Origin: Tepidamorphaceae bacterium
GTDB lineage: Bacteria; Pseudomonadota; Alphaproteobacteria; Rhizobiales; Tepidamorphaceae
Reading direction: 5' to 3'
Assembly (NCBI GenBank): GCA_028279445.1
Contig: JANQNT010000029.1
Coordinates: 1-43,249 of the forward strand
DNA length: 43,249 nucleotides
Of the stretch, positions 15,084 through 23,158 are shown in pieces (position 1 is the stretch's first letter; each line of letters starts with the position of its first letter). The notes under the pieces are model-generated. The model searched no databases and was not told the DNA's origin. It saw only the letters and a list, made by a program, of their open reading frames with translations. The position numbers and the translations under genes were made by a program.

Positions 15084-15696
15084 AGCGCTTCATCCCAAGG
15101 CGAACGAGGCTTGGGCATTTTCACAATTCATCGCTCCAGATGGGCCGTACTATTTGGAGCGAATGAACAGCGAGGGACCCTCAAGTCCGGTTGCCAAGAC
15201 ATATCCGGCGAGCGACCACACCTCGTTCAAGAAGTTCGTCGAGGCGAACAACGGCCCGGAACTACGACGGAACGTCTACTTCCTGCCCAACGCTAAGTTC
15301 CTTTCCGGCAAGCGTCGGAAGGAAAACCTCTCGCATGCGCAGTATTTGCACGTCGATTTGGACTGCAAGGACTACCCCGGCACGCTCGACGAGCAGCAGA
15401 ACAAGATCATTGGTTTGCTGCTTGAAGGCAAAGAGCGTCCCAAGCGCGTCCCCGAACCAACCGCCGTCTGGTTCACCGGCGGTGGCTACCAAGCGATCTG
15501 GAAGCTGGATCAGCCTATCGAGATCGGTGTGGCCGAAGACCTTAACAGGCGGCTGTTGGTCGCCCTGCAAGGCGGTCCCGGCACCCATAATGCCGACCGC
15601 CTGCTGCGCTTACCAGGAACCGTGAACTGGCTGAACGCGCAAAAGCGCCAAGCCGGTCGCGAACCCACACTCTCATTCTGGATGACGAAACCATGA
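15076..15696 (+). CDS. AEP/RepB-like primase domain protein
   Basis: A 206-residue primase-type protein. HVDLD at 92-96 is the acidic catalytic motif, WFTGGGYQAIWKL at 132-144 is the second motif, and DRLLRLPGTVNW at 174-185 is the typical AEP closing block. The ATG at 15076 overlaps the previous stop; GAGGG lies upstream. It ends in an ATGA overlap with the helicase gene. In satellites and plasmids this pair primes and unwinds element DNA, often as one fused protein; here the two are separate genes. Confidence 0.82.
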   Translation: MSKALHPKANEAWAFSQFIAPDGPYYLERMNSEGPSSPVAKTYPASDHTSFKKFVEANNGPELRRNVYFLPNAKFLSGKRRKENLSHAQYLHVDLDCKDYPGTLDEQQNKIIGLLLEGKERPKRVPEPTAVWFTGGGYQAIWKLDQPIEIGVAEDLNRRLLVALQGGPGTHNADRLLRLPGTVNWLNAQKRQAGREPTLSFWMTKP

Positions 15697-17375
15697 CCTA
15701 TGCAGCCGCGAAAACCTACGGCATCGAAGACTTTCAACTCCCCGCACTGAAGGAGAAGGTCCCCATCTCCACCAAGTCCGGTTCAACGGGACTCGAACCA
15801 ACCGAGATTGCTCCGCTGCCGTTGCCGGATGACCTCGGCGAAATCATCCCGTCCAACCTGAAATGGGTGGAAGTAATCGTCACGGGTGACGATCCACCGG
15901 GGAAGATCTATCCGTCGCGATCAGAACGGATGATCGCTTGCGTCTGCTGGATGCTGGCGAACGGGGTGCAGCCGGGTCACGCCCTCTCAATCCTGCTCGA
16001 TTCGGCATATGCCATCGGCGCGCATGTGCGCGAGAATCCCAATCCCTTGCGCTATGGTCAGCGACAAGTTGTACGGGCGCTGATGATGATCGACGCCAAG
16101 CGTGAAGACTGGCCCGAGCTGAACGACAAGCTCCAGCCAGCGAAGGACCACCCATCGAACATCCGGTATGCGCTGGCGCGGCTCGGGATTGAGGTTCACC
16201 GAAATCTGTTCACCTTCATGAATGACGTGGAAGGTTATGGATTAGGTGCCCGCGACCTGGGCGACGTTGCGGATATCCTCAGCAGTCGGTTTTGGCGCGA
16301 TCTTGACTTCCGCGCCAGCAGCGCGGCCGTCAAGAGCGAAATCGTAGCCATCGCCCACGAGCAAACCTACCACCCGGTCATCGACTATCTCGACGGGCTC
16401 GTCTGGGACGGCAGCCCGCGTCTCGATACCATGCTGCGCGACTATGCAGAAGCCGAGGACACGGAACTGAACCGGGAGTTCGGAGCGAAGTTCCTGATTG
16501 CCGCTGTGCGTCGGGTCAAACAACCGGGCGTCAAGTTCGACACCATGCTTGTCTTCGAGGGAATCCAAGGCAAAGGGAAATCGAGTTTCGCGGAAATCCT
16601 CGCCGTGAACGACGACTGGTTCTGTGGGAGTCTGACTCTGAAGAGCGATGACAAGACAAAGGCAGAGTTGCTGGCCGGTTCCTGGATCGTCGAGGTGCAG
16701 GAGATGGACGGCATCCGCAAGGCGTCCACGCACGAACTGAAGCGGTTTCTGTCGACCCGCCGTGACAAGTATCGCCGCGCATATGGCTACGATGCGCGGA
16801 ACTATCCGCGCCAATGCGTCATCGCGGGCAGCACCAACGACCGAAAGTATCTCTTTGACCAGACCGGCAACCGGCGCTTCTGGCCGGTCCGCGCTGGGGT
16901 TATCCAGCTCGATAAACTCCGCGAAGACGTTGATCAGCTATGGGCCGAGGCGGTTGTTCGGGAGGCGGCGGGTGAGTCCATCGTCCTTTCCGAACACCTG
17001 TGGGAAGCCGCAAACGATCTCACCGATCTGCGCCTTGTCGAGGACGCCTTCGCGACGGTGTTGAGCGACTCGTTTTCCGACAAGACAGGGAGGGTCTCGA
17101 TGGATAGCGTCAAGCTGCTGCTTGGCTTCGAGGGTGGTCGCCTTTCACCTATCGAAGTGCAGCGGATTAAGGCCGAAATGGATCGCTTGGGATGGGTAGA
17201 AAACATCTATCGGCTGCATGATCTAGCACAGATAGAGAAGAAGCCCCGGCGCGGCTTTGCGATGGGCACTCCTGACGAACGCAAGACGGAATGGCTGGCG
17301 AAGCGGCTCGAACTCGGCGTCGTGACCCTTCTCCCCGTCGACGGTTCCGTCCCGGAAAATGAGCCGCCGTTTTGA
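15693..17375 (+). CDS. VapE/VirE-family replicative helicase-like ATPase
   Basis: A 560-residue protein of the virulence-associated protein E family (SF3-like). Walker A FEGIQGKGKSSF is at 288-299, the Walker B-like WIVEVQEMDG at 331-340, VIAGSTND at 376-383 and TGNRRFWPVR at 391-400. The first roughly 150 residues may bind the primase. Family members are replication helicases of phage satellites and genomic islands, and several are linked to phage interference. It starts by ATGA overlap with the primase gene. Confidence 0.88.
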   Translation: MTYAAAKTYGIEDFQLPALKEKVPISTKSGSTGLEPTEIAPLPLPDDLGEIIPSNLKWVEVIVTGDDPPGKIYPSRSERMIACVCWMLANGVQPGHALSILLDSAYAIGAHVRENPNPLRYGQRQVVRALMMIDAKREDWPELNDKLQPAKDHPSNIRYALARLGIEVHRNLFTFMNDVEGYGLGARDLGDVADILSSRFWRDLDFRASSAAVKSEIVAIAHEQTYHPVIDYLDGLVWDGSPRLDTMLRDYAEAEDTELNREFGAKFLIAAVRRVKQPGVKFDTMLVFEGIQGKGKSSFAEILAVNDDWFCGSLTLKSDDKTKAELLAGSWIVEVQEMDGIRKASTHELKRFLSTRRDKYRRAYGYDARNYPRQCVIAGSTNDRKYLFDQTGNRRFWPVRAGVIQLDKLREDVDQLWAEAVVREAAGESIVLSEHLWEAANDLTDLRLVEDAFATVLSDSFSDKTGRVSMDSVKLLLGFEGGRLSPIEVQRIKAEMDRLGWVENIYRLHDLAQIEKKPRRGFAMGTPDERKTEWLAKRLELGVVTLLPVDGSVPENEPPF

Positions 17376-17396
17376 CCGGGCGCGATGCGGATGCCG

Positions 17397-17520
17397 CCGT
17401 AACCCGTAACGCCAACATAAGCCTAACAACCCGTTGCAGCGCCGTGCGGCGGGGGTGGTGCACCACTACCCCCCCCATCTTTGGGCGTTTCCGACCTTAA
17501 GTTATAGTTACAAGTTACGG
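17397..17520. other. Candidate replication origin of the element
   Basis: Just after the helicase stop lie two tandem CCGTAAC heptamers (17397-17410), a GTGGTGCACCAC palindrome inside a G-run/C-run hairpin (17451-17472), and then three GTTA repeats at 6-7 bp spacing (17501-17520), the last being GTTACGG, the exact complement of CCGTAAC. Iterated heptamers flanking a strong hairpin beside primase and helicase genes are typical of a replication origin. This is inference. I see no gene between 17376 and 17591. Confidence 0.45.
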
Positions 17521-17591
17521 TGTGCTCCAACGAGCGTGCCGCTGCGCATTGGGTTGCCTACCGCTATTGTTGGGCACGCCTCAGAGCCGCC

Positions 17592-17921
17592 TCAGACGTC
17601 CGAGGGGGGCGGCTTGGCCAAGGCCGGAGGCTTTGTGCCGGGCAGGGGCAAAAGGGCAGCCTCGGACCGCTCTGCGGTCAAGGCGTCTGCCCCATCATGG
17701 GCGTAAATTCGAAGATCGCCATTCTGATTCGAGAAGACCGTGTAGGCGAGCGTCCCGATCTCTGGTTCTGCAGCCCGCTTGGTCGCGAGGCGATACCACA
17801 GGAAAAGCGCCACTAACCCGAGCACAAACGCTGGCGGCACCACGAGCCATGCGAACTTCATCCAGTCCGATAGCGACTGGTAGGTGTCGAAGAAATCCTG
17901 CCAGAAGTTGTAGCTCTCCAT
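17592..17921 (-). CDS. Small single-pass membrane protein, hypothetical
   Basis: A 109-residue protein with a short aromatic N-terminus (MESYNFWQDFFDTYQSLSDW), one membrane segment at about 21-45 (FAWLVVPPAFVLGLVALFLWY) and a Pro-rich cytoplasmic tail. GAGGTGAGG is a good ribosome site. I do not recognise a defined family. It is divergent from the XRE regulator with about 93 bp between them, which holds a C-box-like palindrome, so that regulator probably controls it. Confidence 0.7.
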   Translation of the reverse strand: MESYNFWQDFFDTYQSLSDWMKFAWLVVPPAFVLGLVALFLWYRLATKRAAEPEIGTLAYTVFSNQNGDLRIYAHDGADALTAERSEAALLPLPGTKPPALAKPPPSDV

Positions 17922-17966
17922 CGCCTCACCTCTCGGCGCAGCTGGTCACCGGGGCCAACCAAACCT

Positions 17967-17981
17967 TACTCATAGTCTATG
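17967..17981. promoter_or_regulatory. C-box-like operator between divergent genes
   Basis: TACTCATAGTC (17967-17977) matches 9 of 11 bases of the GACTTATAGTC half-operator typical of restriction-system C proteins, and overlaps the dyad CATAG-T-CTATG (17971-17981). It lies between the membrane-protein gene and the XRE gene, as expected for an autoregulated controller. Confidence 0.5.
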
Positions 17982-18014
17982 GTGTTTCGATAGCTCACGT
18001 TGCCCGGTTGGGCA

Positions 18015-18236
18015 ATGAAGCTGGAGAAAACGTTTGGGGCCAATGTTCGCCGGTGGCGAAAGGAGCGCGGGCTATCGCAAGAGGAGCTTGCGTCCCGTGC
18101 GGAACTGCACCCGACCTATGTAAGTGGAATCGAGACGGGCTATCGCAACCCGACCGTAAAGATCGTCGGTAGAATCGCCGAGGCGCTACACGTCGACCCC
18201 TGCGAGTTGTTCGTCGCTAAGTCTGACGACGATTAG
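18015..18236 (+). CDS. XRE-family regulator, C-protein-like
   Basis: A 73-residue single-domain HTH protein: FGANVRRWRKERGLSQEELASRAELHPTYVSGIETGYRNPTVKIVGRIAEALHVDPCELF. Length and the SQEELASRAELHPTYVSGIE-type recognition helix match controller (C) proteins that time restriction-modification expression, as well as general XRE repressors. ATG 18015 is preferred; a TTG at 18000 is possible and neither has a strong ribosome site, which fits leaderless or weak translation as in some C genes. The upstream C-box-like site supports autoregulation. Confidence 0.8.
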   Translation: MKLEKTFGANVRRWRKERGLSQEELASRAELHPTYVSGIETGYRNPTVKIVGRIAEALHVDPCELFVAKSDDD

Positions 18237-18315
18237 CAGTCGGCACAAAGGCGGACACTTAGGGAAACGAGCGCGCCGGATGACACCAGTGGAACGGCAT
18301 CCCTTGGACCGCTTC

Positions 18316-18334
18316 TAGGAAGAGCCGGTTCCTA
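18316..18334. terminator. Short hairpin between convergent genes
   Basis: TAGGAA (18316-18321) pairs with TTCCTA (18329-18334) around a 7-nt loop, overlapping the stop of the minus-strand HEPN gene. No T-run; weak candidate only. Confidence 0.25.
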
Positions 18335-19024
18335 CAACGAGCCGCCAATCACGGTCATTTGGTTGGCTATTACTTCGATCCTCGGCTGCCCTGCGGGTTG
18401 TTGGTGCTTAGATTTGAGATACACGCCTGGAGCATGGATTGCATTTGTAGCTCTGTGAAGGCCTGTTCCGTGTAAGACTCCTTTGGAGACAGCAGCCTTC
18501 AGCGCCTTCTTTGAACGTTCGCTATCGTGGGCAATATGATTCCTCAGAGCGATCCAAAGGTCGATCACAGCAGCTTGCTGATCGGTGATGGCCTCAATCC
18601 CTGTGCGATTGCCTGCGCTCAGCCATCGGTTAGCTGCGCTTTTCAGTTCCAGTGTGTTCGGAAAAGAGATGTTGTTTCCGTAGGGATCTAGCAGAGCGGC
18701 GATGGTGGCACGATCGACGTTCGTCGGACGACTAAACTTTGCGTACCTAGACTGGATTTCTATCTGCTTAGCGGTAAGCCCATCCTTCAGAGCATTCTCA
18801 AGATGTATACCAAACTGGCTAGGATCGCGATTGATGTAGGCGATGACAAGATCACTTATAAAACCCTCCCAGCTTGTTGCCAGCGACACAAGCGTAAGCG
18901 CCGAAAGCTTGGTGACATCGCCATCGGAAGATAATCGCGTCCGCGTAGTTCGGTAGAACGAAATCGCATCATTCACCTGATCAGTGAACGAGGTGCGCAC
19001 TAAAGCGGGATCCATTGTACGCAA
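18332..19024 (-). CDS. HEPN-motif protein, putative RNase
   Basis: A 230-residue helical protein. LWIALRNHIAHDSER contains R161-N-H-I-A-H166, the Rx4H motif of HEPN ribonucleases, and SLATSWEGFISDLVIAYI at 48-64 resembles the N-terminal helix of RiboL-PSP-HEPN-like proteins. HEPN RNases commonly act in abortive infection and some cut tRNA anticodons. I use the TTG at 19024 because GGGGAG lies nine bases upstream; ATG 19015 is the alternative. It is directly downstream of the element's tRNA-Thr on the same strand and may share its transcript. Targets are unknown. Confidence 0.65.
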   Translation of the reverse strand: MRTMDPALVRTSFTDQVNDAISFYRTTRTRLSSDGDVTKLSALTLVSLATSWEGFISDLVIAYINRDPSQFGIHLENALKDGLTAKQIEIQSRYAKFSRPTNVDRATIAALLDPYGNNISFPNTLELKSAANRWLSAGNRTGIEAITDQQAAVIDLWIALRNHIAHDSERSKKALKAAVSKGVLHGTGLHRATNAIHAPGVYLKSKHQQPAGQPRIEVIANQMTVIGGSL

Positions 19025-19094
19025 GGTTAGTTTCTCCCCTCAAAGACTAGAAGGTCATTGTTTTGTGTTTTCCAGTCAACGGGGATTGGGAAAG

Positions 19095-19170
19095 TGGTGC
19101 CGCTTGTCAGACTTGAACTGACGACCCCGTCATTACGAATGACGTGCTCTACCAACTGAGCTAAAGCGGC
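19095..19170 (-). tRNA. tRNA-Thr(CGT), element-borne replacement copy
   Basis: A complete 76-nt tRNA with acceptor GCCGCTT/AAGCGGC, D stem GCTC/GAGC, anticodon stem CGTCA/TGACG around loop TTCGTAA (anticodon CGT, codon ACG), T arm GTCAG-TTCAAGT-CTGAC and encoded CCA. It differs from the split host tRNA in the acceptor end, anticodon stem and T stem. It lies inside the element about 96 bases downstream of the host 5' half. Confidence 0.95.
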
Positions 19171-19189
19171 TCACCAAACGCAGGGCTGC

Positions 19190-19207
19190 ACTACTATAGC
19201 CCTACTA
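19190..19207. promoter_or_regulatory. CCCTACTA motifs, candidate integrase arm sites (right end)
   Basis: ACTACTA (19190-19196) and exact CCCTACTA (19200-19207), in the same orientation as the left-end copies, between the replacement tRNA and the right junction. Confidence 0.5.
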
Positions 19208-19258
19208 TTTCAAACTCGTTCCTGCCAACGCATTGGCTTTGCATGACTATTGCGAGCG

Positions 19259-19306
<48 letters not shown>

Positions 19307-19464
19307 GCACCACTCGCCCGGGGGTCGAACGTGGCGTCCGACCGCACCTGCTCGGCACATACGCGCAGACGGGCGTGAATGCAAGGCGGATAAGGCCGGC
19401 AGCACCGGTGCCGGCATCCGCCCGCTACACGAGCAGCATGCGGAGTTTCATCGCCCGCCGCCGC

Positions 19465-21525
19465 TCAGAACAACCCGAACCACTTTCGCCTGGGCGCCTC
19501 GTCGTCGGGCAGAGGACCGGGATCGTCCGGCGCACGCGTCGGAAAGGCGGCAAGGGCCGCTGCCTCATCCGCCGGGGTGGCGGCATCCTCCTCGGGGGTC
19601 GCTTCATCGAAGGGCACCTCGTCGCCGCGTGCCTGATCAAGGTTCTCCTCGGTAGCCTTCTCGCCTGCCTGACCGGGGCGCGCCGCATTGCCAGCGGGAC
19701 CACCCTTGAGAGCAGCCTCCGGTCGAACCGTGTCCACGCGGACGGTATCCGGCTCAGGCCCCGAGGCATCAGCCGCCGCGACAGCTTTCCTGGAGGCCGC
19801 GATTCTCTCGGCTTCGGTATCGTGGCCGTTGCCACCGTTGGCGGACTCAACCGGTGGCGCAGCGACAACCTTGTCGTCCGCCGCGGTCTCGTCATGATCC
19901 TGCACCGTCTGAGCCGCGGCGATCACCGCCGCCGCGGCGGCGGCACCAGGCGCATCGGGCCGGCGCGTCGGCGTCTCGTCCGGCAGTGCTGCGGCCTTTG
20001 TGTCTTCGGCAACATCATCGACATCGGCGATAACCGGTGCTGCGTCGTCATCGCCCGGCGATGCTGATGCCGGCTTGGTCTCTTCGGAAGCCACCACCGC
20101 ATCGTCAGCCAGCGGAGGCCCTTCCTCAGTCCCGGCAGGCTCCGCGGCCTCGGTGACATCGATCAGCATCGGCACGTCGTCCGGCGCGGCCACCGGCGTG
20201 CCGGCCGGCCGCCAGTCCAGCACGGCCGCCTCCGGCGGCGCCACATTCTCGTCGGGGACGCGCCATTCGTAGGCATCGAGCGCGCCGGTCACCGGCGAGG
20301 CGGGTGCCCAGGCGTCCGAAACGTGCCCGTCGGCAACCCAGGCCGGGTCGCGCGGCGCGCGGATCGCCCGGGCGAACCACTCGCGCACCTTGCCGCGATC
20401 GCCGTGTTCGCCGTCCTCGATTTCCGCCATCAGCAGACAGACCCGCTGGCTCGGTTCGCGCGCCAGCAGCGGCTCCAGCGCGCCACGCGCGGCGGTCCAG
20501 TCGAGCGCCTCGATCGCCGCATTGGCGAGCGCCACGGCGCCTTCCACATTACCCTGGTTCTTGCCCGCCAGCGCCTTGACCCGCTTCAGCCGATCACGCA
20601 CGGAATCGCCGCTGCGCACATGGGCGTAGATGGCGGCGATATCGGGATGCGCGGCGAGCTTCCAGGTCTTCTCGAGAGCGCTGCTGGCCGGACCGGTCTT
20701 GCCGTCCGAGGCCAGCATCCGCCCGGCGATGACGGCGGCGGGCACCAGAGCGGGCGCCAGCTTGTGGGCTTCCTGCGCCGCGGCGAGCGCGGTCTCCGGC
20801 TCGCGCTCTTCGAGCCCGCGCGCCTTTGCCGTGAGCAGCACGGCGCGATGCCGGTTACGCGTCGGCTTGTCGATCAGGCGGTGCTCGAAATTGGTCTCCA
20901 GCCGGCTGAGGGCGCCCTCCCAGTCGCTTTCCGCAACACGCGCGGCAAGCGCGGCCTCCGCCGCCCAGGCAAGGCCCGGCGCGCGCGAAACCGCATCGTC
21001 GGCATGGCGCGCGGCGCTCGCCGCATCGCCTGCCCGTCGTGCCTCCACGTAGAGCCCATGCAGGCCGAGCAACGCCGTATCAGGATCGGCGAGCATCTCG
21101 GTGAAAGCCGCCTTGGCACCGTCGAGATTGCCGGAAAGCTGCGCCGACTGGGCCATTAGCAATCCGACCAGCGGCTCCCTGGCGAGCAGCTTGCGCGCCT
21201 GCTTGGCCTGCTGGCCCGCATAGGCGGTATCGCCGGCGCCCACCGCGATCATGCCGCGCGACAGCGCCTCGTAGCCACGCACCCGCCGACGGCTGCGGAA
21301 GTAGTCGCCAAGCGCGCGCGGCCCGTCGACGATCCAGCGGTAGATGGTCCACAGGATGATCAGCACCGCGGTCGCCGCCAGCAGCATGAGCATCATGGCC
21401 ATGACGCTGGTGCGGATCTCGTAGCCCTGCCAAGTCAGAACGACGGCGCCAGGCCGGTCGGCGAGCCAGGCCAGGCCGGCGCCAAGCGCCAGCACGCCGA
21501 TCAGGAATGCGACGACGCGGATCAT
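19465..21525 (-). CDS. hemY: HemY-like haem biosynthesis membrane protein (TPR)
   Basis: A 686-residue protein. Two N-terminal membrane segments (VVAFLIGVLALGAGLAWLA and VMAMMLMLLAATAVLIILW) frame a short periplasmic loop, followed by helical TPR-like repeats to about residue 400, then a long Ala/Asp/Glu-rich low-complexity tail ending RRKWFGLF, typical of alphaproteobacterial HemY_N proteins. It is not the protoporphyrinogen oxidase also called HemY. ATG 21525 follows GAGGG. It is last in hemC-hemD-mic60-hemY, 25 bp after mic60, and probably supports membrane assembly of haem enzymes or envelope organisation. Confidence 0.85.
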   Translation of the reverse strand: MIRVVAFLIGVLALGAGLAWLADRPGAVVLTWQGYEIRTSVMAMMLMLLAATAVLIILWTIYRWIVDGPRALGDYFRSRRRVRGYEALSRGMIAVGAGDTAYAGQQAKQARKLLAREPLVGLLMAQSAQLSGNLDGAKAAFTEMLADPDTALLGLHGLYVEARRAGDAASAARHADDAVSRAPGLAWAAEAALAARVAESDWEGALSRLETNFEHRLIDKPTRNRHRAVLLTAKARGLEEREPETALAAAQEAHKLAPALVPAAVIAGRMLASDGKTGPASSALEKTWKLAAHPDIAAIYAHVRSGDSVRDRLKRVKALAGKNQGNVEGAVALANAAIEALDWTAARGALEPLLAREPSQRVCLLMAEIEDGEHGDRGKVREWFARAIRAPRDPAWVADGHVSDAWAPASPVTGALDAYEWRVPDENVAPPEAAVLDWRPAGTPVAAPDDVPMLIDVTEAAEPAGTEEGPPLADDAVVASEETKPASASPGDDDAAPVIADVDDVAEDTKAAALPDETPTRRPDAPGAAAAAAVIAAAQTVQDHDETAADDKVVAAPPVESANGGNGHDTEAERIAASRKAVAAADASGPEPDTVRVDTVRPEAALKGGPAGNAARPGQAGEKATEENLDQARGDEVPFDEATPEEDAATPADEAAALAAFPTRAPDDPGPLPDDEAPRRKWFGLF

Positions 21526-21550
21526 GCAGCAGCCCTCACCGTCAGCAGTC

Positions 21551-23125
21551 TCAATGTGCCTGCTCCATGCCACCGATCAGCTCGTTGCCGAGTTCGACGA
21601 CCACCGTCTCGGCGGCAACCCTGGCCTTCAGCGCCGCGCCCCAGTCGGCCGCAACGGCCTGAGCGGATTGCGGCAACCGCTGCCAGTCGGCAGCAGCCGC
21701 AGCCAGATCGCCGGCCGCGAGACTGGCCTCGATGCGCGCCACCAGCGCCTCGGGCGTGTCGCCGTCGACCGCACCCACCTGACGCACCGTGACGATGGAG
21801 CGGGCATTGTCGATCAGCCGCGCCATGACGCCGGCCTCGCCGCTCTGGCGTGCCGCCGCCAGCAGGTCCGGCAGGATCACGTCAAACCGCTCGGCGAGCA
21901 TGGCGGCCGTCGCCACCCCGCCTGTATTGGCTTCCAGCGCCAGCAAGCCACGATAGTCGGGCAGCAGCGCGCGCAGTGTTTCGAACTCGGTGGCGAATTC
22001 CCGGCCGCTGGCCAGCGCGTCGCGCAAAGCCGCAAGCGCCAGCGCCTGGGCAACCCGGACGTCCGCCCCGCCGCTTCCACCGGTCTGGGCAAACTCCGCC
22101 TTCAACGCGGCGATCTCGGCATCAAGCGCCAGCAGACGTGCATTGACGTCTTCCAGCGCGGTTTCGCTGGCCTGGCGTGCCGCCTCCAGCGCAACGACGC
22201 CTGCGGCGTCTTCGGCCGCCTGCCGCGCCAGGGCCTCGATGTCCGCGGAAGGTGTCTCGCGCAACGCGGTCACCTCGCCCTGCAGCGCATCGATGCGTAC
22301 CCGGATGCCGGCCAGCGCATCCGGCGATCCTCCCTCGATACCGCTCGCGGCGATGGCGGAGAGCTGTTCGCGCAGTGCCTCGGTCTGCGCCTGCACCTCG
22401 CGCAGCGCGCTGTCACCCTCCTGCTGGCCCGATTCCAGCGTTCCCAGGACGGCCATGGTCGCATCGAGTTCCGCCTCGAGAGGCTCCAGCGCCTGGGCGA
22501 TCGCGGTGCGTATGGCATCCTGCGACGCACCGCTTCCGCTGGCGGTCGTCTCGCTCAGCGCATCGATCCTGGCCGCTGCCTCGCCCTGCGTGGCCTCAAG
22601 CGCGTCGAGCCGCGCGATCAGATCCGCCGGCGGAGCGGCGGCAATGGGCATATCCCGCTGCATGAAGCCGACGTAATAACTCATGCCAAGCGCGACAATC
22701 GCGCCAACAGCGCCGGCGCCGAGATAGCCCGCGATCCCGCCGCTCGAACGGCCGGGCGGAGGCGGCGGCTCGGGCACCTGCGAGGTACCTGCGGCCGAAG
22801 ATGATGCGGCAGCCGCGCGCGGCTTGTCCCTGGCGGCCTCGGCCGGCTTGGTCGGCGTGGCCTCATCGGCCCCGGCGGTTGCCGGATCTTCAGGCTTCGC
22901 ATCCGGTTTGGGACCGCTCGCGGAATCGTCCGGTGCCTGCTTCGCGGCGGGCGCGTCCGATGCCGCGCGCCGTGCCTGTGCGGGTTTGGTGGCTGCGGAT
23001 TTCGCACCGCTCCTGCGGGGTCCGGCAGGCGTGTCCGTCTTGACCTCTTCGGCCTCCAGATCGATCACCGGCGGCTTGACCGGCTTGCGGCTGCGCCGCC
23101 CCTTCGGCTTTGAGTCAGCGGTCAT
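21551..23125 (-). CDS. Mitofilin/Mic60-like inner membrane protein
   Basis: A 524-residue COG4223-type protein. A basic, Pro/Ala/Asp-rich N-terminus is followed by one membrane segment (GYLGAGAVGAIVALGMSYYVGF, about 140-160), a long coiled coil rich in Ala, Glu and Leu (about 175-370), and a C-terminal mitofilin-type domain (ANTGGVATAAMLAERFDVILPDLLAAARQSG, then ARSIVTVRQVG and VAAETVVVELGNELIGGM). Bacterial Mic60 bends and tethers membranes. The position between hemD and hemY is the conserved alphaproteobacterial context. GAGGA precedes ATG 23125. Confidence 0.85.
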   Translation of the reverse strand: MTADSKPKGRRSRKPVKPPVIDLEAEEVKTDTPAGPRRSGAKSAATKPAQARRAASDAPAAKQAPDDSASGPKPDAKPEDPATAGADEATPTKPAEAARDKPRAAAASSSAAGTSQVPEPPPPPGRSSGGIAGYLGAGAVGAIVALGMSYYVGFMQRDMPIAAAPPADLIARLDALEATQGEAAARIDALSETTASGSGASQDAIRTAIAQALEPLEAELDATMAVLGTLESGQQEGDSALREVQAQTEALREQLSAIAASGIEGGSPDALAGIRVRIDALQGEVTALRETPSADIEALARQAAEDAAGVVALEAARQASETALEDVNARLLALDAEIAALKAEFAQTGGSGGADVRVAQALALAALRDALASGREFATEFETLRALLPDYRGLLALEANTGGVATAAMLAERFDVILPDLLAAARQSGEAGVMARLIDNARSIVTVRQVGAVDGDTPEALVARIEASLAAGDLAAAAADWQRLPQSAQAVAADWGAALKARVAAETVVVELGNELIGGMEQAH

Positions 23126-23158
23126 CGGCGGTCCTCGTTGGCGTGGGGCACGGGCAGG

